This document shows positions 6,931-16,642 of a stretch of 64,000 bases of DNA, piece by piece; within the stretch, counting starts at the first letter, position 1, and each line of letters begins with the position of its first letter. The notes under the pieces are model-generated. The model did no database searches and was not told the DNA's origin. It saw only the letters and a list, made by a program, of their open reading frames with translations. The stretch lies in NCBI GenBank assembly GCA_026224775.1, contig JAMFRP010000026.1, positions 310,001 to 374,000 on the forward strand, written 5' to 3'. A program made the translations under genes and the position numbers. The DNA is from Bacteroidota bacterium (GTDB lineage: Bacteria > Bacteroidota > Bacteroidia > Sphingobacteriales > Sphingobacteriaceae).

Positions 6931-9345
6931 ATGATAAAGAATTATTTCAAAATAGCGCTGAGGAATATGTGGAAGCATAAAACTTTTACATTTATCAATA
7001 TTACAGGTATGGCGGTTGCTTTTGGGGCAGCGCTGTTACTTACCTTAACCGCGTTTTTTGAGCTATCATTTGATACTTTTCACCAAAATAAAAATGATGT
7101 ATATCAACTATATATCGAGCAGCATCATGCGAATAGTGTTGATGAAGGCTCCGCAATGCCAATCCCCATTACCCCGGCGTTAAAAGCGGAGTTTCCGGAT
7201 GTTGTACGCATAACCCGTTACGGCGATTTCGGTGGTAGCGCGTTGCGTTATGGCGATAAGGTGTTTAATTATAATATTAGGTGTGTTGATGCTGATTTTT
7301 TCAAGATGTTTACATTCCCTATTGTAAATGGAAATAACACAAATCCGTTAGCTGATAAAAATGATATTGTTATATCGGCAACTATTGCCAAAAATATATT
7401 TGGCAATCAAAACCCCGTAGGTAAACTTATAGAGGTAAAGGTATATAACGGCTGGAAAAGCATGAATGTAACCGCAGTTGCCGCTGATGCGCCAAGAAAT
7501 TCGAGCCTCGATTTTGACTTACTTTGCCGATTTGAACAATTCCCGGGTTATGACCAAAATATAAATGATTGGGACAATCAGTCGCATAATGTTTTTTTAC
7601 AACTCCCCGCCGGCGAAAAACAGGCAGTATTTGAGCAAAAGCTAAAAATATTTGTTAAAAAGCATTACGATGCCAACATTAAACAATTAATACATGATGG
7701 TGCCAAGCCGGATAACAGCGGTCAGGTATTAAGCCTGCATCTAATACCATTGACTGATATTCACTTTAGCGCTATCAGCTCACAATCAAAGGCAATAAGT
7801 AAATTTTATCCCTATCTGGTGCTATTGATAAGCTTGTTTATCATGTTTATAGCCTGTACCAATTTTATTAATCTTTCATTAGGCCGTGCCTTTACACGGG
7901 CAAAAGAAATTGGTGTTCGTAAAGTTATCGGTGCAACAAAAACGCAGCTAATCGTTCAGTTTTGCAGCGAGTCGTTTGTTATTTGTGGCATATCATTAAT
8001 ATTAGGTGTAATAGCAGCCTGCATCTTTTTACCACAATATAAGTTAGCGTTTAATCAGCAGGTTTCCTTAAATATTTTAAGCTCTCCGGCAATTATAAGC
8101 TACATTCTAGGCGGTTTTGTGTTGATAAGCCTGTTGGCCGGCGGTTATCCTGCATGGCTTATGTCTGTTCGTAAAACAGCGCAAACGGTTAAAGGTAAAG
8201 TAGGTGCAGGGCAATCGAGTGGTTTGCGCAACAGCTTAATGGTGGTACAATTCGCGTTATCAAGCTTGCTTATTATTTGTACCGCTATTACCTGGCAACA
8301 ACTTAACTATATGCGTACTAAGCCCCTTGGTTACAACAAAAGTGAGGTTGTAAGTATCCCGATCGGCAGTAATATCGACCCTGAAAAGGCGCTTACGCAA
8401 ATGAGGTCGAAGCTGTCGTCATATCCACAAGTAGTAAGTGTTACCGGTACTGATATGAATTTGGGTAAGGGACTTGATAATAATTCATCTACCTCAATAA
8501 TGGCATTTAGTTATAAAGGCAGAACGGTAAGCACAAATTGGCTAAGGATTGATTATGACTATGTTAAAACACTTGGCTTGCAAGTTGTAAGTGGGCGTGA
8601 TCTTTCCCACTCATTTGGTGCAGATTCTACAATGGTGCTCATCAATCAAAAAATGGCTGAAGAGTTAGGTGAGAAAAATCCAATCGGAGATTTATTACCT
8701 ACAGATGGCGCTAAATTGCAAGTAGCAGGTATCGTAAAAGATTTCAATTTTAAATCGCTGCATCATGAAATTGCCCCATTAACAATGGTTATCCGTACCG
8801 GCTGGCCTATTAATTACATATTGGTAAGGGTAAAATCGGGTAACCTGGTATCTAGTATGGCACTTATTAATAAAATGTGGAAGGATACAAATCCACATGC
8901 CGAAATTGGGGCATCTTTCCTGGATGAAAATACAGAGCGGCAATACAATAAAGAGACTGATCTTTCAAAAATATTTGTTACCGGGGCTATCATATCCATT
9001 GTGATCTCTTGCATGGGCTTGTTCGCCATAGTTATTTTAATCATAACCCAACGCACTAAAGAGATTGGCATACGCAAAGTGCTTGGAGCAAGTGTAAACA
9101 ACATTTTGTTCCTGATAAGTAAAGACTTTTTGAAACTGGTGTTAATTTCTATCTGTATCGCATCGCCAATTGCCTGGTATGCAATGAATAATTGGTTACA
9201 AGGTTTTGCATATCGCATACAAATACAATGGTGGGTATTTGTTATAACCGGCGCTATTGCGCTGACTATAGTATTTATAACCATCAGTTTTCAATCAATA
9301 AAAGCAGCGGTATTAAACCCTGTGAAAAGTTTACGAAGCGAATAA
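6931..9345 (+). CDS. MacB/FtsX-type ABC transporter permease 1 of 7
   Basis: An 804-residue fused double-FtsX permease. TM1 (about 20-42) is followed by a first periplasmic MacB_PCD domain (to about 285). Three membrane segments follow, then TM5 near 435-455, a second periplasmic domain, and three C-terminal segments (about 685-707, 735-755, 768-788). Each FtsX module carries the cytoplasmic coupling motif, RAKEIGVRKVIGA and RTKEIGIRKVLGA. It ends in NPVKSLRSE, a tail shared with minor changes by all seven. No ATPase domain is fused, unlike E. coli MacB, so the ATPase is supplied in trans. Substrate is unknown; peptide, antibiotic or lipoprotein export would fit the family. Confidence 0.92.
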   Translation: MIKNYFKIALRNMWKHKTFTFINITGMAVAFGAALLLTLTAFFELSFDTFHQNKNDVYQLYIEQHHANSVDEGSAMPIPITPALKAEFPDVVRITRYGDFGGSALRYGDKVFNYNIRCVDADFFKMFTFPIVNGNNTNPLADKNDIVISATIAKNIFGNQNPVGKLIEVKVYNGWKSMNVTAVAADAPRNSSLDFDLLCRFEQFPGYDQNINDWDNQSHNVFLQLPAGEKQAVFEQKLKIFVKKHYDANIKQLIHDGAKPDNSGQVLSLHLIPLTDIHFSAISSQSKAISKFYPYLVLLISLFIMFIACTNFINLSLGRAFTRAKEIGVRKVIGATKTQLIVQFCSESFVICGISLILGVIAACIFLPQYKLAFNQQVSLNILSSPAIISYILGGFVLISLLAGGYPAWLMSVRKTAQTVKGKVGAGQSSGLRNSLMVVQFALSSLLIICTAITWQQLNYMRTKPLGYNKSEVVSIPIGSNIDPEKALTQMRSKLSSYPQVVSVTGTDMNLGKGLDNNSSTSIMAFSYKGRTVSTNWLRIDYDYVKTLGLQVVSGRDLSHSFGADSTMVLINQKMAEELGEKNPIGDLLPTDGAKLQVAGIVKDFNFKSLHHEIAPLTMVIRTGWPINYILVRVKSGNLVSSMALINKMWKDTNPHAEIGASFLDENTERQYNKETDLSKIFVTGAIISIVISCMGLFAIVILIITQRTKEIGIRKVLGASVNNILFLISKDFLKLVLISICIASPIAWYAMNNWLQGFAYRIQIQWWVFVITGAIALTIVFITISFQSIKAAVLNPVKSLRSE

Positions 9346-9370
9346 ATATTAATTATAGCATTAAATCATT
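9346..9370 (+). repeat. Intercistronic spacer type I, copy 1
   Basis: The 25 noncoding bases between permeases 1 and 2 match the spacer between permeases 3 and 4 (14212-14237) with one substitution and one single-base length difference. The shared core includes TTAATTATAGCATTAAAT. Confidence 0.75.
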
Positions 9371-11755
9371 ATGATAAAGAATTACTTCAAAATAGCCTTC
9401 CGCAACTTGTGGAGACACAAAAGTTTTTCGCTGATCAACATTATCGGTTTGGCGGTTGGCATGACAGCCTGTTTCCTGATATTTATGTATGTAAGATTTG
9501 AATTGAGCTATGACAAGTTCAATGAGAATTTTGACCATGTTTATCGCCTGAATACTGATATAAAATCACCTAACGAGGTATTGCACTGGGGCAGCGCATC
9601 AGCACCTATGGGTCCTGCATTAAAAGCCGATTATCCGCAGGTAAAGGAATTTGCCCGTGTTTTTGGTTACAGCTATTTGATTGAAAGCAATAATCACAAG
9701 TTCCAGGAGAATAACATCTCATTTGCCGATCCAGCCATATTTAAAATTTTCACATTACCATTTGTACAGGGGAATCCTGCCACCGCGCTTAATGCCCCTT
9801 TTAGTATTGTAATGACTGAAACCAGTGCCAAAAAGTATTTTGGTAATGGTAATGCGATTGGTAAATCAGTTTTACTTGATGGAAAGATCCCTGCCACAAT
9901 TACTGGCGTAATGAAAGATGTACCCGATAATTCCCACATTAGTTTCGACATGCTGATCTCCGAATCAACAATGGAGAAAAAGAAAATGATTGATCCAACC
10001 GAATGGGGCAATTTTAGTAATTACACATATTTATTATTAGACAAAAGCGCGGATGTTAATAAGCTGCAAGCGCAATTACCGGCTTTTCTTATAAAGCATA
10101 TAAGCGAAGATAAACGCCGCAAAGGATATAACTACGATCTGTTTTTGGGCCCTTTAAGCGGGGTTTATATGGATGCAGTGCGAGGTGCTCCTGTAAACGG
10201 CAGTATTAGTAATGTGTATATATTTTCAGTTGTAGCCATTTTTATATTGGTTATTGCCTGTATAAATTTCATAAACCTTACCACTGCGCGTGCTTCTGAA
10301 AGGGCTAAGGAAGTAGGCATCCGTAAAGTAATAGGCGCGGCAAAAAGCCAGCTCACCAAGCAGTTTTTAGGCGAATCTATTATCATATGTATTATTTCAT
10401 TCCTGTTTGCCGTATTACTCAGCCTTTTGTTTCTGCCAATGTTTAATCAGCTATCCGGCAAAACTATCAGTGATAATGTGTTTTCGCACGGGTATATTTT
10501 AATACTGTTTTTTACGGCTATTGCTATTGGCTTCATCGCTGGTATTTACCCGGCATTGGTATTAACTAGCTTTAGCATCACATCGGTGTTAAAGGGGCGC
10601 TTCAGTAATTCGGTTAAAGGTATTGTATTACGCAGGGGGCTTGTGGTAGTGCAGTTTACGGTTTCCATTGTACTTATTGTAGGTACTATAGTGGTATATA
10701 ATCAGCTAAACTATATGCGTAACCAGTCGCTCGGGTTTAACAAAGACCAGATGATGGTACTCGATTTTAGTGGAGACTCCGCAGTAGAAACCCGTGCCGA
10801 AAGTATTAAATATGAGTTAAAGCAAATACCCGGTGTATTATCAGCCTCAGCGTCATCAAGTACGCCTGGTAATGGCAACCCAATAGCCTACACACAGGTC
10901 GAAGGAAAATCCGGCGCAATGGAGTCGCTGAATGCAAACTTGTACGATGTTGATTATGATTTTATACCTCAGTATGGCATACAGGTACTTGCCGGCCGTA
11001 CTTTTTCTACCGACTATCCAACTGATTCAACAAAATCATTTGTTATAAATGAGGCTACTTTACAAAACTTAGGCTATACATCACCTAACCAGGCTATTGG
11101 CAAGCATTTTTTACAATGGGGCCGGGATGGTAAAATAATTGGTGTTATAAAGAATTTTCACTTTGCATCGCTGCAGCAAACTATAAAGCCATTAGCATTA
11201 CGCATCAATCCCCATAATACTAATGTGTTCACTGTAAAAATAGCCGGTGGAAACATTCCGGCTACCATAGCATCTATACAAAACAAATGGAAAAGCCTGG
11301 TACCCGAAAGGCCATTCAGCTATACATTTTTAGATGAAAACTTCAACAAACAATACAAGGGCGAAGAAACATTCGGAATGCTGTTCCTGTATTTTGCTGT
11401 GCTGGCCATATTTATTTCATGCCTGGGTTTATTAGGGCTGGCATCTTACAGCACCTTACAGCGCACCCGTGAAATAGGCATACGTAAGGTGCTTGGTGCA
11501 AGTGTTCCGGTTATCGTCAATATGCTGTCCAAAGAGTTTTTACAACTGGTATTAATAGCAGCCCTTATTGCATTTCCGCTGGCGTGGTGGGGGATGCATA
11601 CATGGCTTCAGGATTTTGCTTACCAAATAAATATAGGCTGGTGGATATTCGTGGTAGCAGGCCTACTAGCATTTATGATAGCGATAACCACTGTTAGTTT
11701 CCAGGCTATTAGAGCGGCTTTGGCTAACCCTGTTAAAAGCTTAAGAAGCGAATAA
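9371..11755 (+). CDS. MacB/FtsX-type ABC transporter permease 2 of 7
   Basis: A 794-residue inner-membrane permease with the double-FtsX layout and no ATPase domain. The N terminus MIKNYFKIAFRNLWRHKSFS leads into TM1. The coupling motifs are RAKEVGIRKVIGA and RTREIGIRKVLGA. The periplasmic domain begins with FELSYDKFNENFDHVYRL, the conserved ELS(F/Y)D entry of this family. By its C-terminal segment (WLQDFAYQINIGWWIF) it groups by eye with permeases 1, 5 and 7. Spacing of 25 and 29 bases to its neighbours means co-transcription. It presumably uses the ATPase at 6147 or 24024 and the adaptor at 4835. Confidence 0.92.
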   Translation: MIKNYFKIAFRNLWRHKSFSLINIIGLAVGMTACFLIFMYVRFELSYDKFNENFDHVYRLNTDIKSPNEVLHWGSASAPMGPALKADYPQVKEFARVFGYSYLIESNNHKFQENNISFADPAIFKIFTLPFVQGNPATALNAPFSIVMTETSAKKYFGNGNAIGKSVLLDGKIPATITGVMKDVPDNSHISFDMLISESTMEKKKMIDPTEWGNFSNYTYLLLDKSADVNKLQAQLPAFLIKHISEDKRRKGYNYDLFLGPLSGVYMDAVRGAPVNGSISNVYIFSVVAIFILVIACINFINLTTARASERAKEVGIRKVIGAAKSQLTKQFLGESIIICIISFLFAVLLSLLFLPMFNQLSGKTISDNVFSHGYILILFFTAIAIGFIAGIYPALVLTSFSITSVLKGRFSNSVKGIVLRRGLVVVQFTVSIVLIVGTIVVYNQLNYMRNQSLGFNKDQMMVLDFSGDSAVETRAESIKYELKQIPGVLSASASSSTPGNGNPIAYTQVEGKSGAMESLNANLYDVDYDFIPQYGIQVLAGRTFSTDYPTDSTKSFVINEATLQNLGYTSPNQAIGKHFLQWGRDGKIIGVIKNFHFASLQQTIKPLALRINPHNTNVFTVKIAGGNIPATIASIQNKWKSLVPERPFSYTFLDENFNKQYKGEETFGMLFLYFAVLAIFISCLGLLGLASYSTLQRTREIGIRKVLGASVPVIVNMLSKEFLQLVLIAALIAFPLAWWGMHTWLQDFAYQINIGWWIFVVAGLLAFMIAITTVSFQAIRAALANPVKSLRSE

Positions 11756-11784
11756 ATAGCTTAACATGAATCACATCCATCACC
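11756..11784 (+). repeat. Intercistronic spacer type II, copy 1
   Basis: These 29 bases between permeases 2 and 3 align without gaps to 16614-16642 (permeases 4/5), with 25 of 29 identical. Shared blocks include TTAACAT and AATCACA. Confidence 0.72.
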
Positions 11785-14211
11785 ATGATAAAAAATAATA
11801 TAAAAACCGCCTGGCGAAGTTTATTGCGTAACAAAAGCTATGCATTCATCAACATTGTTGGGTTGGCTATTGGCATAGCAGCATGCTTGCTCATATTTTT
11901 GATTGTCAATTTTGAAACTAGTTTTGATAACTTTCATAAAAATAAAAGCCAGATCTATCGTGTAATATCGGCTATACATACCCCGCAAGGTATTAATCTT
12001 GGTAGTGGTGTTCCCCTGCCAACAGCCGAAAGTATAAGATTGGATTTTCCACAACTTAAACAGGTTGCCGCTATAATGCTGGAATTTGGCGCTCATTTTA
12101 CCATAAGGGATAATAGCCAAGGACAAACAGCTAAAATTTTTAAAGAGGATGACACTTTTTATGCGGAGCCTCAATTCTTCGACATATTTAATTTTGGATG
12201 GCTTGCTGGTGATAAAAAAACAGCTTTATCAGATCCTTACACTGTTGCCTTAACCCAGGATGAAGCCGATAAGTTTTTTGGCGACTGGCATAATGCGATG
12301 GGCAAGGTTATTAAGTTAGAAGATAAGAAAAGCTACAAAGTAACCGGCATATTAAAAAATATGCCTGCAAATACTGATTTTCCGCTTAAGGTAGTTATGT
12401 CTTATTCCTCCATACGAGCCAAGGGGAGCGATTATTATGATAATTTTAAAGATTGGGTGAGTATTTATGGTGCTAATAATTGCTTTATTGTATTGCCCGA
12501 AGGTCAAAACATCTCCCAATTTAATAATCAGCTTACCGCTTTTGTTAAAAAGCACAAACCGGCTGATTATGCTAAGGACGGTATGCAATTACAGGCTTTG
12601 GGCAATATGCATTACGATAGCGAGGTTCAACTTTTTAGAACAGATGCTTTTAGTAAAAGCCTTATTCGTTCCATCAGTTTAGTTGGGTTGTTTCTTTTGA
12701 TCATTGCGTGTGTGAATTTTATTAACCTGGCTACAGCACAGGCGGTAAACCGCTCAAAAGAAGTTGGGATACGTAAGGTTTTAGGTAGTAACCGCGAGCA
12801 ATTAGTTATACAGTTTATCAGCGAAACGCTAATAGTTACCGTTTTTGCAGTATTGTTGTCCATTTTAATAGCGGAAGCCGTGCTGCCATATTTAAACCAT
12901 TTATTAGATATACACTTAAGTAATGACTTTATTTTAGCACCACCAGTAATATTATTCCTTGTTTTAGTAATAGCAGGTGTTACGCTTTTGGCTGGCTTGT
13001 ATCCTGCAATGATATTATCCGGTTTCAATCCTATCGCGGCGCTCAAAAATAAATTTGTTTCAACTAAATCAAGCGGTGTATCATTACGCAGAGGCTTAGT
13101 GATATTGCAGTTTTGTATTGCGCAGGTATTGGTAATTGGTACTTTGGTAATTATTAAACAGGTAGATTATTTTAGAAATAAACCACTTGGTTTTGCTAAA
13201 GATGCTGTTGTTACCGTTCCTTTCCAGAATGATAGCGTAAGTTTAACCCGAATAAACACCCTGCGCGATCAGCTTTTGCAGCAACCAGGTATCAATAAAG
13301 TGAGTTTTAGCTCCGCAAGTCCATCAGATAATATGGGATGGTCTACCGATTTCAAGTATAACAACTCATCTAAACAAACAGATTTTAATGCCGATTTAAA
13401 ATGGGCCGATGTAGATTATTTCAGTCTGTATAAACTACAATTAGTTGCGGGCCATATTTATGCTAAAACTGATACTGTACACGAGTATGTAGTAAATGAA
13501 GCTTTATTAAAAAAATTAGGCATTACTAATCCTAACGATGCTATTGGTAAGAACCTGGAATTGTTTAACGATAAAACTAAGAATGCCCGTATTGTGGGCG
13601 TTGTGAAAGATTTCAATGTCAGATCATTGAAGCACGATATACCACCTGTTATAATGGCTGCGTATAAATCCACTTATCAGGTTATCAATATAAAAATACA
13701 ACCAACAAATATTAAGGAATCACTGGCATCCATCGAACATTTATGGAATAATACCTTCCCTAATAATTTATATGAATACCAGTTTTTAGATACCAAGATA
13801 GCCGCTTATTACAAAAGCGAAGAACAGCAGTCTGATCTTTGTAAGATATTCGCGGGGATAGCCATATTTATCTCTTGCCTGGGCTTGTATGGTTTAATAT
13901 CGTTTATGGCATTACAGCGTACCCGCGAAGTGGGTATACGAAAAACACTAGGTGCATCGGTAAGCAGTATAGTTTATTTGTTTTCTAAAGAGTTCACGGT
14001 ACTTATCCTTTTGTCATTTGCTATATCGGCACCGTTGGGTTGGTATTTTATGAACAAGTGGCTAATGGATATTACTTACAGGATAACGCTAAGTCCCGGC
14101 ATATTTTTACTGGCTATAGCGGTTTCAATAGTTATAGCCTGGTTAACAGTTGGCTATAAAGCGGTTTCTGCGGCTTTGGCAAACCCTATTAAAAGTTTGC
14201 GAAGCGAATAA
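11785..14211 (+). CDS. MacB/FtsX-type ABC transporter permease 3 of 7
   Basis: An 808-residue member of the array and the most divergent at its C-terminal end. The usual aromatic motif before the last membrane segment is replaced by TYRITLSPGIFLL, and GYKAV replaces (S)(F/Y)Q(A/S)I. Coupling motifs are RSKEVGIRKVLGS and RTREVGIRKTLGA. The first periplasmic domain starts at FETSFDNFHKNKSQIYRV. The C-terminal NPIKSLRSE is retained. The gene is in frame throughout with no sign of decay. The different periplasmic domains suggest that each permease handles a different substrate or partner while sharing the motor; that is inference. Confidence 0.91.
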   Translation: MIKNNIKTAWRSLLRNKSYAFINIVGLAIGIAACLLIFLIVNFETSFDNFHKNKSQIYRVISAIHTPQGINLGSGVPLPTAESIRLDFPQLKQVAAIMLEFGAHFTIRDNSQGQTAKIFKEDDTFYAEPQFFDIFNFGWLAGDKKTALSDPYTVALTQDEADKFFGDWHNAMGKVIKLEDKKSYKVTGILKNMPANTDFPLKVVMSYSSIRAKGSDYYDNFKDWVSIYGANNCFIVLPEGQNISQFNNQLTAFVKKHKPADYAKDGMQLQALGNMHYDSEVQLFRTDAFSKSLIRSISLVGLFLLIIACVNFINLATAQAVNRSKEVGIRKVLGSNREQLVIQFISETLIVTVFAVLLSILIAEAVLPYLNHLLDIHLSNDFILAPPVILFLVLVIAGVTLLAGLYPAMILSGFNPIAALKNKFVSTKSSGVSLRRGLVILQFCIAQVLVIGTLVIIKQVDYFRNKPLGFAKDAVVTVPFQNDSVSLTRINTLRDQLLQQPGINKVSFSSASPSDNMGWSTDFKYNNSSKQTDFNADLKWADVDYFSLYKLQLVAGHIYAKTDTVHEYVVNEALLKKLGITNPNDAIGKNLELFNDKTKNARIVGVVKDFNVRSLKHDIPPVIMAAYKSTYQVINIKIQPTNIKESLASIEHLWNNTFPNNLYEYQFLDTKIAAYYKSEEQQSDLCKIFAGIAIFISCLGLYGLISFMALQRTREVGIRKTLGASVSSIVYLFSKEFTVLILLSFAISAPLGWYFMNKWLMDITYRITLSPGIFLLAIAVSIVIAWLTVGYKAVSAALANPIKSLRSE

Positions 14212-14237
14212 AATATTAATTATAGCATTAAATTATT
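14212..14237 (+). repeat. Intercistronic spacer type I, copy 2
   Basis: These 26 bases between permeases 3 and 4 are nearly identical to 9346-9370 between permeases 1 and 2. The flanking stop region (GAAGCGAATAA) and the A/T-rich run into the next ATG are also alike. Confidence 0.75.
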
Positions 14238-16613
14238 ATGGTACAGAACTATTTAAAAATAGCGTGGCGAAATATAAAAAAGCACAAAGCTTTTTCATTT
14301 ATCAATGGAGGAGGGCTAACATTAGGTATAGCAAGCTGCCTGCTGCTGTTATTGTATGTATCATATCATTTAAGTTTCGATCATCAGTTTAAAAACCTTG
14401 ATAATATTTATGTGGTAGAAAATAATCAGCATGGCGATGGCCAGATATATACCTTTGCGTCGACGCCCGGTGTGGCCGCAGCTGCTATAAAAGCTGAGGT
14501 GCCGGGTGTTGTGCAGTCTGTTCGTGTTGATAATTATGGTGGGGGAAGCCTTATCAGCTACAAAAATAACAGTTTTAAAAAGGTAGGCCTGTATGCGGAC
14601 TCTGCTTTCTTCTCAATGTTTTCATATCATTTTATTAAGGGTAACCCGCTTACTTCTTTAACACAACCTAACTCGATAGTAATTACTGCGGACTTCGCAA
14701 AAACGCTTTTTGGCGATGCTGATCCTATCAACAAAATGGTGACTCGCAACAATAATCTGCCGATGATAGTTACCGGTGTTATTGATAATATACCCGCTAA
14801 TGAATCGTACCAGTTTGATTTTGTAATGCCATATGCGCAATTTGAGAATGATAATGTCTGGGCCAAAGGTCAAAATTGGGGGCATAACTTTTGCCAAACC
14901 TATGTTCAGTTAAAAGATGTCGGATCATTAAACAGGGCTAATTCAATTTTAAAATCCATTGTTGCCCGTCACAGCACCGGCAATACTAACCAGCTTTTTC
15001 TATTCCCGTTTTCAAAAACGCATTTATATCAAAAGTTCGAAAATGGCAGATCTGTTGGCGGCAGCATCAGCCAGATCCATTTATTTGAAGCGCTTGCATT
15101 GTGCATTCTGTTGATTGCATGCGTTAATTTCATGAACCTTTCTACCGCCCGTTCGGAGGAGAGAGCAAAGGAAGTTGGCATACGAAAAGCTATCGGGTCA
15201 AACAGGGCGTCGTTAATATGGCAGTTTATTACTGAGTCGCTAATATTATCGTTCGTGTCAACTATAATGGCGGTGATCATATTGGTTTTATGCCTTCCAT
15301 TTTTCAATACATTACTCAAAATTAAATTGTCATTGCCTATTAGTGATTGGTCCACCTGGATATTAATACTATCCATAGCGCTTGTTACCGGCCTACTTTC
15401 GGGGAGTTACCCTGCCTTTTATCTATCGTCTTTCCAGCCGATAAAGGTCTTAAAAGGTATGTTTAAAGGAGGAGGCAGTGCACTTCCTATACGTAAAGTG
15501 CTGGTGGTAGTACAATTTGCATTTGCTGTTTTTTTAATAACGGCTACTATTTGTGTATACCGACAAATACGTTTTATACAAGGCATGGGCAACGGATATG
15601 ATAAAAACAACCTGGTTGAAATACCTATGGAAGGTGAATTGGGTAAGAAGGCCGAGGTTTTGATAAATGAGTTAAAAACAAATGGCGCTATAACAAACGC
15701 CACAGGTACATCGCAAAGTATAACGCAAAATGGCAGCAATACCTGGGGCATAAGCTGGCCGGGGAAAGATCCTAAACAACAAATATTGGTTGATATATTT
15801 TATGCCGGGTATGATTTTACGCACACCACAGGTGTTAAATTATTAACAGGACGAGAATTTTCACCGGATTATCCGATTGATACCAACAGTAAAACCCCTA
15901 CAGTAATGATTAATGAAACGGCGGCAAAAATTATGAAACTGAAACAGCCTGTAGGTTCAATAATTAAATATGGCGATCAGCCGGCAACTGTAGTTGGTGT
16001 CTATAAAGATTTTGTATGGGGCTCGCCATATAGTAAAATACCACCTATGGTTACTTTTTGTGACGGTTATGGCGGTTCTGTATTAGCGATGCGATTAAAT
16101 CAGGCACATAGTATAAGCAGCAACATCGATCAGATAAATAAAAGTTTAAAAGCCATTAATCCGGCATACCCGCCAACTATAAGTTTTGTTGATAGTGAGT
16201 TTGAATTGAAATTTGAGAACGAAAAAGTTTTGGCGATGCTGGCTAACTTGTTTGGTGGCCTTGCGATCATAATATCCTGCCTCGGTTTGTTTGGGCTGGC
16301 CGCTTATGCTGCCGAACAACGTACAAAGGAAATTGGCGTACGTAAAGTTTTGGGTGCTACCGTAAGTAATTTGGCAGGGCTGCTTTCTAAGGACTTTTTA
16401 AAGCTGGTGCTTATCGCTATAGTATTTGCCGTACCAGTATCTATATGGGTATTAAATAAATGGCTTCAGAATTATGAATTTCGAATAGACTTAAGCTGGT
16501 GGATAATGACTTTAGCAAGCATAATTACTATTGTTATAGCAATGGCCACTGTTAGTTACCAGGCTATAAAAGCAGCGTTGGCTAATCCTATTAATAGCTT
16601 ACGAAGCGAATAA
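14238..16613 (+). CDS. MacB/FtsX-type ABC transporter permease 4 of 7
   Basis: A 791-residue double-FtsX permease. Its N terminus, MVQNYLKIAWRNIKKHKAFS, differs slightly from the MIKNY of most neighbours. Coupling motifs are RAKEVGIRKAIGS and RTKEIGVRKVLGA. The MNLSTARSEERAKEVG segment and the C-terminal LSWWI run closely resemble permease 6, so these two look like sisters. The periplasmic entry is unusual (YHLSFDHQFKNLDNIYVV), with His in place of the common Glu before LSFD. It ends NPINSLRSE. It belongs to the same transcription unit, 26 bases after permease 3. Confidence 0.91.
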   Translation: MVQNYLKIAWRNIKKHKAFSFINGGGLTLGIASCLLLLLYVSYHLSFDHQFKNLDNIYVVENNQHGDGQIYTFASTPGVAAAAIKAEVPGVVQSVRVDNYGGGSLISYKNNSFKKVGLYADSAFFSMFSYHFIKGNPLTSLTQPNSIVITADFAKTLFGDADPINKMVTRNNNLPMIVTGVIDNIPANESYQFDFVMPYAQFENDNVWAKGQNWGHNFCQTYVQLKDVGSLNRANSILKSIVARHSTGNTNQLFLFPFSKTHLYQKFENGRSVGGSISQIHLFEALALCILLIACVNFMNLSTARSEERAKEVGIRKAIGSNRASLIWQFITESLILSFVSTIMAVIILVLCLPFFNTLLKIKLSLPISDWSTWILILSIALVTGLLSGSYPAFYLSSFQPIKVLKGMFKGGGSALPIRKVLVVVQFAFAVFLITATICVYRQIRFIQGMGNGYDKNNLVEIPMEGELGKKAEVLINELKTNGAITNATGTSQSITQNGSNTWGISWPGKDPKQQILVDIFYAGYDFTHTTGVKLLTGREFSPDYPIDTNSKTPTVMINETAAKIMKLKQPVGSIIKYGDQPATVVGVYKDFVWGSPYSKIPPMVTFCDGYGGSVLAMRLNQAHSISSNIDQINKSLKAINPAYPPTISFVDSEFELKFENEKVLAMLANLFGGLAIIISCLGLFGLAAYAAEQRTKEIGVRKVLGATVSNLAGLLSKDFLKLVLIAIVFAVPVSIWVLNKWLQNYEFRIDLSWWIMTLASIITIVIAMATVSYQAIKAALANPINSLRSE

Positions 16614-16642
16614 ATAGTTTAACATCAATCACAACCATCAAC
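16614..16642 (+). repeat. Intercistronic spacer type II, copy 2
   Basis: Matches 11756-11784 at 25 of 29 positions with no gap. The four differences are single-base substitutions spread along the spacer. Confidence 0.72.

Noticed and set aside
9346..16642. Integron-like attC cassette array
   Set aside because: The spacers lack attC-type inverted core sites and no integrase is present. The cassette idea is kept only as homologous exchange.
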